Shown: positions 42,154 to 52,105 of the stretch, in pieces
Layout of the letters: each line of letters begins with the position of its first letter
How positions within the stretch are numbered: the stretch's first letter is position 1
Program-made: the position numbers and the translations under genes
Notes under the pieces: model-generated
The model's database searches: none
Told to the model about the DNA's origin: nothing
Seen by the model: only the letters and a program-made list of their open reading frames with translations
DNA from: Henckelia pumila
Taxonomy: Eukaryota; Streptophyta; Magnoliopsida; Lamiales; Gesneriaceae
Direction of reading: 5' to 3'
Length of the DNA stretch: 64,000 bases
NCBI RefSeq assembly: GCF_033568475.1
Contig: NC_133120.1
Location: forward strand, 92,956,151-93,020,150

Positions 42154-45100
42154 TCATGTTAACATGAGTGATTCTTCACATATTCCGTAGATTGCGCATC
42201 CCAATGTTGTATATATGCTTTCTGAATATCGTCGTGGGAAGTGCCTTTGTGAAGAGATCTGATGAGTTCTCACTTGATTGAATGTAACAGATATCAATAT
42301 CTTTATTCTTCTCAAGCTCTTGAGTGTAGGCAAAAAATTTTGGGGGGATATGTTTGGTTCTGTCACTTTTGACGTATCCCCCCATACACAGGCTTCTTGT
42401 CTACTGTCAATCCATTATACTCATCAGATACATGCAGCATTATCTTGAGTGACAGAACCAAACATATACTCATCACTCAAGACAAGAAGCCTGTGACACT
42501 ATATGAAGATACATGCAGCATTATCTTCATATAGTGTTACAGGCTTCTTGTCTACTATCAATCCACACGATATTTGAATATGTTTGGTCATTGACTTTAA
42601 CCATACACATTCACGACTTGCTTCATGTAATGCAATAATCTCGGCGTGATTTGATGAAGTTGTTACGAGTATTTGTTTCTGTGAACGCCAAGAAATTGCG
42701 GTGCCTCCACGAGTAAATACATATCCAATTTGGGAACGTGTCTTATGTGGATCAGATAAATATCCAGCATCAGCATAACCAATGATACTTTGATTGGTGT
42801 CTTTTGAGTACAAAAGTCCCAAATCTGTTGTTCATCGTAGATAACAGAATATATGTTTAATTCCGTTCTAGTGCCTCTTTGTTGGATATGAACTAAATCT
42901 TGCCAATAAATTTACAGCAAAAGATATATCAGGTCTAGTGCAATTTGCAAGATACATAAGGGCACCAATGACACTTAGATATGGTACTTCTGGACCAAGA
43001 ATAACTTCATCATCTTCACATGGACGAAATGGATTCTTTTCTATGTTTAATGATCTTACAACCATTGAAGTACTTAATGGATTTGATTTATCCATATTAA
43101 AACGTTTAAGGATATTTTCTGTATAATTTGCCTGGTGAACAAAAATTCCACATTCTTTTTGTTCGATTTGCAAACCCAGACAATACTTAGTTTTTCCAAG
43201 ATCCTTCATTTCGAATTATTCCTTCAAGTACATCATAAATTCTTGAATTTCTTTATTCGTTCCAATGATGTTTAAATCATCAACATATACAGCAATAATT
43301 ACACATCCGGATGTTGTTTTCTTGATGAAAACACAAGGGAATATTGGATCATTTATATATCCTTTTTTTTATCAAGTGCTCACTTAGCCGATTATACCAT
43401 ATTCGACCGGATTGCTTTAACCCATATAATGATCTTTGCAATTTCACAGAATAAAATTCTCTGGGTTTTGAATTTTTTGATTCAAACATCTTAAATCCTT
43501 CAGGGATTTTCATGTATATATCACTATCAAGTGATCCGTATAAATAAGCTGTAACAACATTCATAAGACACATTTTCAAATTTTCAGACACTGCCAAACT
43601 AATCAAATATCGAAACGTAATTGCATCCATAACAGGAGAATACGTTTCTTCATAATCAATTCCAGGTCTTTGAGAAAAACCTTGTGCAACAAGTCTAGCT
43701 TTATATCTGACTATTTCATTTTTCTCATTTCGCTTTCGATTTTGTATCCAACAGGTTTTACACCTTCAGGTGTGAGGACTATAGGTCCAAAAACATTGCG
43801 TTTATTTAGCGAATCCAATTCAACCTGGATGGCATTTTTCCATTTGGCCCAATCATGACGAGTTCTACATTCACCAAAAGATTTTGGTTCATGATCCTCA
43901 TTTTCATTTATGATGTCATATGCCACATTATAAGAAAATATATCATCAATATCTTCTATATTTTTCTGGTTCCATATTTTTCCAGTATTAATATAATTGA
44001 TAGAGATTTCACGATTCTCGTCAGTTTGTGATTCTGACAGAACATTTTCATCATCAGGTGTTTCTTCTGGAACACCATTTTGTATTTTATGATCATCGTG
44101 TTTCTCTATGCCTTTTTTTTTCCGATGATTTTTATCCTTGGAACCGACTGGCCTTCCACGCTTCAAGCGTTAACATCATGAGTGTCTTCAATTTGTTTCT
44201 TTGGAATTTCAATTCGAGCAGGGGCATTTACAGCATGTATATATGATTTTGTTACCTCTTTTGTGTCTGTAAATGCATCTGGCATTTGATTTGTAATTCT
44301 TTGCAAGTGCACAATTTGCTGTACATTTTTCTCACATTGTTTGGTCCTTGAATCAAAATGTAACAATGATGGTACATACCATGTAATTTCTTTTTCGATG
44401 TGTTTCTTTTCTCCCCCTAACATTGGAAAGATTTCTTCATTAAAATGACAATCAGCAAAACATGCTATAAACACATCGCCTGTCTGAGGCTCAAGATATC
44501 GAATGATTGATGGGCTATCATAACCGATATAAATATCGATTTTTCTTTGAGGACCCATTTTTTATTGTTGAGGTGGTGCAATAGGCACATACACCATACA
44601 TCCAAAAATTCTCAGATGAGAAATATTTGGTTCTTTACCAAATGCAAGCTGCAATGGGGAGAATTTATGATATGCACTTGGTCTGATGCGAATTAATGTC
44701 GCAGCATGTAAAATTGCATGTCTCCATATAGAAATAGGGAGTTTTGTTCTCATAATCATTGGTCTAGCAATCAATTGTAGACGTTTAATCAATGATTCAG
44801 CTAATCCATTCTGTGTATGAACATGAACAACATGATGTTCAACAGTAATTCCCATTGACATACAATAGTCATTGAAAGTTTGGGAAGTAAATTCTCCAGC
44901 ATTATCAAGTCTTATTTTCTTGATTGTATAATCGGGAAATTGATTCCGTAATTTTATTATTTGAGCCATTAGTTTTGCAAATGCCACATTCCGAGTTGAC
45001 AATAAGCATACATGTGACCATCTGCTGGAGGCATCGATCAATACCATAAAATATCGAAATGGTCCACATGGTGGATGAATTGGCCCATAAATATCACCCT

Positions 45101-45821
45101 GAATACGTTCAAGAAATATGGGTGATTCTGTTTGGATTTTAGCTGGCGATGGTCTTATAATAAGTTTTCCAAGAGAACATGATTTACATTGAAACTTATT
45201 ATTCTGAAAGATCTTTTGGTCTTTCAATGGATGACCATGCGTATTTTTAATAATTCTTCGCATCATTATTAAACCAGGATGTCCCAATCGATCATGCCAA
45301 TTGATTAATATTGAAGAACTATTAACCACCATATTTGATTCGATTGACTTTATATGTATATAATGCAATCCAGTATGGAGCATTGATAATTTTTCAACCA
45401 CATATTTCTTTCCTGATTTATATGTGGTAAGACACATATATTTCCGATTTCCATCAGTTATCGTCTCAGTATCATATCCATGAGAATATATGTCATTAAA
45501 ACTCAACAAATTTCTTTTCGATTGTGGTGAATATAAAGCATAATTTATCAGAAATTTTGTACCATTTGGTAACAAAAATTGTGCTTTACCACAATCTTCA
45601 ATCAAGTTTACAGGACCTGATATTGTATTCACCATTGTTTTTGTTGGTTTTATTTCCAAGAAATATATTTCATCTTGCAGAATAGTGTGCGTTGTACCAC
45701 TATCCGGTATGCAAATTTTCATGATATTATTTCCATGTTTGCTCATAGCATTTTCCATATCAAACTTCACAAAAATGAAATAAAGAAAAATTAAGTTCAA
45801 TACAAATGCAAAATATAACAT
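42154..45821 (-). pseudogene. copia pol polyprotein (protease, integrase, RT, RNase H), broken
   Basis: The protease motif DSGTTH lies near 45702. GAG-pre-integrase (HDRLGHPG, with C-x2-C in CKSCSLGK) and integrase catalytic residues (GDIYGPI with the following IDASSRW, RLDNAGEF and GLAESLIKR) are intact in the 419-codon frame 44562-45821. Further frames continue at 44163-44558, 43711-44166, 43349-43630, 42868-43209, 42499-42822 and 42176-42385, separated by stops and frame changes. The RT YVDD box is visible at 43276-43287, but the first RT Asp is Asn (NVVTAYLYG). RNase H reads DAGYLSDPHK, SSNHAEI and YEDNAAC before a local inverted rearrangement at 42400-42560. The element cannot make a complete pol product. 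Confidence 0.87.
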
Positions 45822-45882
45822 GCTTTATAATACAAGAATGCATGAAAAATACAAATTTGTTACAATCGAGTTCCACCAATCT

Positions 45883-46928
45883 TTAATCAATGTCTTCGAA
45901 ATCATTCAAAAAATCTGCAGTATTGAAACTAGTTGAACCAATTAAATGATAACTATTTTCAACAAAATTGGTCTCTTTTCCTTTCCCCTTTGTCGATTCT
46001 TTATAGAGCTTACATAGGTGCTCAGGGGTTCGACAAATATGTGACCAATGTCCTGGAGTGCCACATCTATAACAAACACTCTCAGTTCTTTTTGAGTGAT
46101 TTTCATTTTCACTCGTATTTTCATGCTGCATTTTTGGTGGGTGGTTCGTGACGTTCTTTTGAGATGAGTTATTGAAGTAACTATCTCGATTATTTTCATA
46201 TCCACGGCCGCAACCACGACCGCGATCATTTTTACGTCCATGTCCACGTCCACGCCCACGTCCTCGACCTCGTCCACGACCAAAATCTGGTCTATGCCTT
46301 TGATTTTGATTTTCATTTTTCATTACGATATTTGCTTCAGGAAATGCCGTTGATCCAGTGGGTCGGGATTGATGATTTTTATTAACAATTTGTTGTTCTT
46401 TTTCGCCACAAGAATACATGCAATGAGTTCAGAATATCTCGTAAAACCACGCACTCTATACTGTTGCTGTAGAGTTATATTTGATGCGTGAAAAGTGGAA
46501 AATATTTTCTCAAGCATTTCCATCTCTGTGACTTCAAGTCCACATAATTTTAATTGCGAGACTATTCGATACATCGCAGAATTATAATCACTGACTTTTT
46601 TAAAGTCTTGGAATCTCAACGTATTTCATTTATCACGGGCGGTCGGGAGTATCACTTCCCTTATATGCTCAAATCTTTCTTTCAACCATTTCCATAAAAT
46701 CATTGGGTCTTTTTCTGTGAGATACTCACATTTCAACCCTTCATCAAGATGTCGGCGTAAGAAAATCATTGCCTTTGCTTTATCTTGTGAGGTTGATATA
46801 TTAATTTCTTTGATGGTCTCACTTAGACCCAATGACTCAAGATGCATCTCAACATCAAGAGTCCATGACATATAATTTTTTTCAGTGATATCGAGTGCAA
46901 CGAATTCAAGCTTTGCCAAGTTTGACAT
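45883..46928 (-). pseudogene. copia gag with zinc knuckle, broken
   Basis: Gag starts at the ATG at 46928 (SNLAKLEFVALDITEKNYMSW, the usual copia gag opening). It stops at a TGA near 46624-46626, where related gags have Trp in the phrase DKWNTLRFQDFK. The same frame resumes at 46619 and a further frame change leads into 46419-45883. That last part has an RGRGRGRG nucleic-acid-binding stretch and the zinc knuckle CYRCGTPGHWSHIC. Gag and pol are in separate frames with a stop between them. Confidence 0.83.
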
Positions 46929-47334
46929 GGTGGTACTAGAAAAATAACAATGCATTTTATTAGTTAATTTCCATTAATATGACAATACAAAATAATGGAA
47001 AAATAAAAATTACAAGTGCGTATACAAATAGATAAAAAGTATGTGGTGGAAAATCGCTGGTGAGTACAAGACTCGTGAGCATGATGATCATAATCGTTAT
47101 GAAAAATAGCCTTATAAATGCCATCATCTCCATCTTCGAAAAATCGAGTAAAAATATTTTGAGAGAAAGAGTGAATTTTGGTGTGATTGAAAATAAGTTT
47201 GAGTGAACATATTTATAGGCCAAAAACTAGCCGTTTGTGACCGTTGAGGGTAAAGAAAAAATCGAGTATATGTTGAATAAAAATTCGTGATAATGATGCA
47301 ATGCATATAATGATAATCATAACTAAATAATTAT

Positions 47335-47516
47335 GTATATCATATCACATTATTATAAGGTCAGTGTCGTAGACAGCTTTTTATATAATATTGTGAAATT
47401 ATACCAATATAGTTAGTATAAAGTCAGGTATAGTATATCATATCACATTATTATAAGATCGGTGTCATAGACAACCTTTTATATAATAACATGAAATTAT
47501 ACAAATATGATTATAT
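47335..47516. repeat. two-copy tandem repeat (98-bp period) in the copia leader
   Basis: GTATATCATATCACATTATT at 47335 recurs at 47433, and the following ATATAATA and GAAATTATAC phrases also recur. It lies between the primer site and gag, in the untranslated leader of the element. Confidence 0.8.
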
Positions 47517-47785
47517 TTTTTAAGAACCTTAGAGGATTTTATACTTGTTGTATCCCTTACCGGGAGTGTGGGATGTCGTCTTAACATCCTCCCAGGATTT
47601 ATAACAAGTTTTGAAAAAAAACTTATTTTTTTTTTCATAACATGATATTATATATTAATATATACACAATAAAAATATATAAACAGTAAAATAAAAATTC
47701 TTACTTGTTGAATATTTTTGACTTCTTCTTGTATTTTGGAGCGTCGGAAATTATAGAGAACCTTCGAGCGATCGTGCTGATAACA

Positions 47786-48050
47786 TGTTGTGAAAAAGTA
47801 AAAATTTATGGTAAAAAGTAAATACTCCAAAACTCAAAATATATCAAACTCTATATTTTATAATATTTTTCTCTCAACTCAATTGTATTTTTCATCACAA
47901 ACCTATTTATAGATCCACATTTGAGATTAGTCCAAAAATTAAAACATCATCATCTACATCATCACACACTAATTTTTCACATTTTACAACTCAATATTCA
48001 ACATTCAACATTCAATATTCAACATAATAATAATAATATATTTTTCAACA
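47786..48050 (-). repeat. copia 5' LTR
   Basis: It matches 41742-42010. As the minus-strand 5' LTR it should hold the element promoter. Confidence 0.88.
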
Positions 48051-49231
48051 CTTTTATTATATTTTCTTGAGTTTAATTTAATTATGAGTTAATGTTTTTA
48101 ATAAACGATCGAGGACCAATTCTCATATTTCATCTTTATGCTAATTAATATTATTATATCATATAACAATAAAATATCCCCATTTTAACTTGCACCTCAT
48201 AAATTGAAATATATATATATTTTTTTAGAAAAAAACATACTATTCATGATATCATCTTCATTTAAGACAAAATTAAAATGAGCATGCAGTAGTTATACGC
48301 AGCACTCGGACAGGCTGGCCTTGCCACCAACGTTCCGGCAGCTTCCTTATTGCACTTCATCTTATGAGTATGATGTTTTCCTAAAACATTATAATATTAT
48401 TTGCTCAAAAAAAAAACATTATAATATTTAAATTAATTCATTTACAAGCTAGAGAAAACGAAAACATATTGCAAGGTAAACAAAAACATTCTCCAAACCA
48501 AAGTTAGGTCACCGGCCCAATTTATATTTATATATATATATATATAGATATATATATATGATGGGCACGGAGTTGGGCATAGTTGTTGGGCATCATAATA
48601 AAACTCATATATATATATATATATATAATATTGATTCTCATATTTTACAAAAATTTACCGCCGGTTTGTATAGAGTATCTACATATTTTTAGTTTACAAA
48701 GTTCATTACCGTCATTACATGATTTGTATATAGTGTCACAAGACAAAAATTATCGAAAGTCGAAATATATAGGATTATAACTAAAATTTAATTAATAATA
48801 TAGAAAAATAAGATCGTAAATGAATAAATATTTAAGATTAGACATTATTGTCTTATTACCATTTAATTAAAGTTGAAACCTCATACTAATTACAAAATAA
48901 TTTATTGAAAATTAAAATTAATGACACCCTTAATTATTTTATAACTATTGATTATATTTTTTTTATTTTCCTAAAATAAATTTTATTATCCAATCGTATT
49001 TATTTTAATTTTTTTTTATAAATAGTATATCACTTTTAATTTGAAAAAACTATGAAAAATCATTAATTTGAGCAAAAAAAACTAACAATAAATATCCCAA
49101 CAACATACAATTAGAGCTGTCAAGCCGATCAACTCACTCCGCTTTGCTTCGGCCTGACAACAAACGAGCTGGGGACAGGCCCGCTCTCAACTTGGCGAGA
49201 GCCAACCCACCAAATATAAAAAATATATATA
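48051..49231. other. AT-rich intergenic DNA with microsatellites
   Basis: (TA)n tracts lie near 48530-48560 and 48608-48628. A short GC-richer island at 48285-48370 could encode, on the minus strand, a peptide starting MKCNKEAAGTLVARPACPSA with several Cys, but no gene model supports it. The rest is featureless. Confidence 0.4.
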
Positions 49232-49491
49232 CTCCATTCGTCTCAAATATATAGTCCTACTTTTTTTTCACACAGATTAAGAAAAAACTATTGGGAAAGT
49301 AAATTTTATACAAACTTTCTATTTTATCCCTATTTAATGTATTAAAAAATGATTGCACAATTTTCAAGGTGTAGTTAATAGGGGTATATTAGTAAAGGAG
49401 TGTAAAAAAATATTACTAAATATGATATATGACTATATATTTGGAACAAATAAAAAAGAAAACGTTGACTATATAATTGAGACGAATAGAG
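49232..49491. mobile_element. Stowaway-type (Tc1/mariner) MITE with TA target duplication
   Basis: The ends read CTCCATTCGTCTCAAATATA and, reversed from the right, CTCTATTCGTCTCAATTATA, flanked by TA on both sides (49230-49231 and 49492-49493). This is the Stowaway consensus (CTCCNTCCGTC). At 260 bp with AT-rich interior and no frame, it is a classic MITE. Confidence 0.87.
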
Positions 49492-49859
49492 TATATAATA
49501 TGAAAATAATATTTAAAAAAATATCAAGCTAGCCACCCCAACCCAAACCCTGATAACCCAAATAGGGTTGCCCATCAGTGAGGAATAACAACCAATTACT
49601 CCAGTGGGCCTAAAAATTATTCTTACTCGACAAAGCACAAAGCTCAAAAAGCTGTGTAGCCCAGTACGTGTTATTTAGCTTCGGCAAAAACCCAACCCGG
49701 AAACCCATATACTCTTTCCTCCTCAATTTGTCTCCAATAAATCCACATACAAACTTATGGAAAATACTATTCCGAATTCGTAATCTCCTCAATTTGTAAT
49801 TGCTTAATGATCTATATATAATTTATTTATTTTTTTAAAGTGCAGAGAAAAAGGGTTTA

Positions 49860-50009
49860 GTATATGTCGCCCGCAGGGCACTACTCTACGGGTGATGTGT
49901 AACCCCATGATTTGCCAAAATTAGTGGATCTCACGTAGGGCCCACTAATTTTAACCAATCATGAGCCGCCACATCACCCGCAGGGCACTACCTGCGGGGT
50001 AGCATATAC
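49860..50009. mobile_element. 150-bp palindromic MITE with TTA target duplication (PIF/Harbinger-like)
   Basis: The ends GTATATG and CATATAC are inverted repeats, and the arms pair further through GCCCGCAGGGCACTAC-like and GGGTGATGTG blocks (49868-49900 with 49965-50002). TTA flanks both ends (49857-49859 and 50010-50012), the preferred PIF/Harbinger (Tourist) target. There is no coding capacity. Confidence 0.75.
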
Positions 50010-50199
50010 TTAATCGAGAAAAAGGAAAAGAACATAAAAATCTTGGAATGTGTGCCAAAATAAATATTGGACCATGAATGTCGGCCACGCTTTCAAGATA
50101 AGTTTCTTGATAATCCACCGAAATTCTTCTTTTTTTTTCTTTTTCTTTTTTTCCTCCCCCACAAATATTCGCTATATTTAGAATATACAACATCAAATC

Positions 50200-50740
50200 T
50201 GTTGTGACAACGGAATCCGGATATCTTCATAATGTTATGATATTGCCTATTTGGGTAGAAACTCTCATGCTTTTGCTTTTGGAACCACCCAAAAGACCTC
50301 ATACCAATGGAGATATCATTCCATTTATTAACCCATGATCATTCCTTTGATCTACCAATGTGGGACTTTGGTTGATATCCCAACAATCCTTTCCTCAAAC
50401 GAAGTCACACCATTATTCACATGGTCCGGGCCTCCCAATCCGTCCTCCAATCAAGGCTACTCCACTTCACTGCGTTGAGGCACACGCCTTACATGAATTC
50501 CCGGGAGCATGACCCCTCGAGAGCTTAACACGGATCTTACCGGGAGCCTCACTTGTTGTGACAACGGAATCCGAATATCTCCATAATGTTATGATATTGT
50601 CTACTTTGGATAGAAACCCTCATGGTTTTGCTTTTGAAATCACCCAAAAAGCCTCATAGCAATGGAGATATCATTTCATTTATTAACGCATGATCATTTC
50701 CTTGATCTACCAATGTGGGACTTTGGTTGATATCCCAACA
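50200..50740 (-). mobile_element. TRIM (terminal-repeat retrotransposon in miniature)
   Basis: Two direct repeats of about 186 bp, 50200-50385 and 50554-50740, start TGTTGTGACAACGGAATCCG and end GATATCCCAACA, and are about 90% alike. They flank only 168 bp of non-coding DNA. On the minus strand the LTR starts TGTTGGGATATCAACC and is preceded by a purine-rich GAGGAAAGGA, as expected for a polypurine tract. The flanks AAATC and AAATT form an imperfect 5-bp duplication. It lies 0.5 kb upstream of the dynein light chain gene. Confidence 0.82.
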
Positions 50741-51191
50741 AAATTTTATTCAAAATACTGTTAATCATCACATAAGAATATGATCATACACTTGCTTAAA
50801 TTAATTTCTCGAAAACAGTCAAAACTGAAAAACACAAGCGCAAAATCAATATAAAGGAAAGATGTATCTATACAAAGTTACAAGTTGGATATTAAGCTAC
50901 AAGCACCTTCCAATGAATATATTATATGATCGATTAAATTTTTTGAGTTTAGATTTTGAACAATATGGGAACCTGATCCACATGCTATAGTAACCAACTT
51001 TTTTTTTCATCAGGATCCAAGAATTACAAACTACAATAATAATTGAAGAATGGAACATTTGTCATTTGTCCATTTCCTATGGCATCTTCTACCGCCTATA
51101 TATTAAAACCTGGTACATTGAGAAAAAATGGCTGCATGGAAACACTTGGCTCAACATTTTCTGCAATCTTTCACACACATTAATCTTTTTC

Positions 51192-51198
51192 TATATAA
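51192..51198 (+). promoter_or_regulatory. TATA box of the dynein light chain gene
   Basis: TATATAA lies 80 bp upstream of the ATG at 51278, in a good position for a core promoter. Confidence 0.6.
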
Positions 51199-51277
51199 GC
51201 AATATCTCTCCCGGGCTCTCAAGATTTAAGCTCTAGATGCAGAAAATTTGAATTAAAAAAAAAAAAAGTTGAGAAAG

Positions 51278-51695
51278 ATGTTGGAAGGAAAAGGTTTGGT
51301 AGAGGATACAGATATGTCATTGAAGATGCAGATCCAAGCAATGAGTTTTGCTTCCCAAGCTCTGGATCTGTACGATGTCTTGGACTACAAATCTATTGCT
51401 GCCCACATCAAGAAGGTCATATATATATATATATATAGTTAATTAAATATATATATATCCTTTTTATATATATATATTTGATTCAATTCAAATCAATGAA
51501 TTAGTGAAGATATTTTGTATGTATATATATGTGCAGGAATTTGACAAGGAATATGGGAATGGATGGCAATGTGTGGTGGGATCCAACTTTGGGTGCTTTT
51601 TCACGCATAAAAAGGGGAGTTTCATATACTTCACACTTGAAACACTCAACTTCCTCATCTTCAAAGCCTCTTCATCTCCTCCCTCTTCTCCTTGA
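51278..51695 (+). CDS. dynein light chain LC8-type protein (two exons, 98 aa)
   Basis: Exon 1 is 51278-51415 and exon 2 is 51537-51695, joined in phase 0 with a GT donor and a GTGCAG acceptor. After a short variable N-terminus, residues from about 17 show MQIQAMSFASQALDLYDV and DYKSIAAHIKKEFDKEYG, then WQCVVGSNFGCFFTHKKGSF and IYFTL, the complete LC8/DYNLL fold. Most plants lack cytoplasmic dynein heavy chains, so LC8 proteins there serve as dimerising hubs, for example in nuclear pore or cargo complexes. The C-terminal tail is Ser/Pro-rich (KASSSPPSSP). Length is slightly above the animal 89 aa. Which paralogue this is cannot be told. Confidence 0.92.
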
Positions 51696-52105
51696 AGGTA
51701 CGTAGCTAGCTAGCTAGCTAGGGATATATATATTTTAATTTCCATGTTGGAATGTATATAATCAAGAACCGCCGGGATATGTAAATATTATGTAGGATTC
51801 ATTTCTTATTTTTGTATATGTTACATATATATGTATGTAAGAGAACGTAAAAGGGTGGAATGCCAACCCCATCACGCCTTGTTCTGAATTTATAATCAAG
51901 TAATTGAGGAACATATAATATATATAATTATGTAAATAAATCATCTTGCGCTCTTGTATCTTAGTAATAGTACTGTTACTGCAGTTAATCATCTATGCAA
52001 CAAGAAATTAACAGTGTACCAATTAAGAGGCTTTATCGGACCTTTTAACATATTTGTGCACACTTGCACTAGATAATTCATAATTGCTAGCTAGGCTGCT
52101 AGCTC
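51696..52105. other. intergenic DNA between convergent genes
   Basis: The dynein light chain gene and the isochorismatase-family gene both end toward this 410-bp stretch. It has a (GCTA)n run, TAGCTAGCTAGCTAGCTAGG, at 51706-51722 and no other feature. Confidence 0.5.

Larger units (their letters stand above)
41742..48050 (-). mobile_element. Ty1/copia LTR retrotransposon, full length but inactivated
   Basis: Two LTRs of about 267 bp flank a 5.8 kb interior read on the minus strand. LTR ends are TGTTG and CAACA. On the minus strand the 3' LTR is preceded by the polypurine tract AAGGGGGAG (41999-42020 region) and the 5' LTR is followed by TGTTATCAGCACG, a degenerate tRNA-Met primer site. Gag with a zinc knuckle is followed by protease, integrase, RT and RNase H in that order, which defines copia. 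The LTRs differ at about ten positions plus a 6-bp indel, so the insertion is moderately old. No exact 5-bp target duplication was found. Confidence 0.9.

Noticed and set aside
41742-48050. An exact 5-bp target-site duplication around the copia element
   Set aside because: The flanks (TTTGT left, CTTTT right) do not match; the duplication may be mutated or one end rearranged.
49610-49792. Minus-strand 60-codon frame
   Set aside because: No start context, motif or splice support; it lies between two MITEs and is probably a chance frame.
51762-51992. Minus-strand frame in the 3' flank of the dynein light chain gene
   Set aside because: AT-rich, no motif, lies between two convergent genes.
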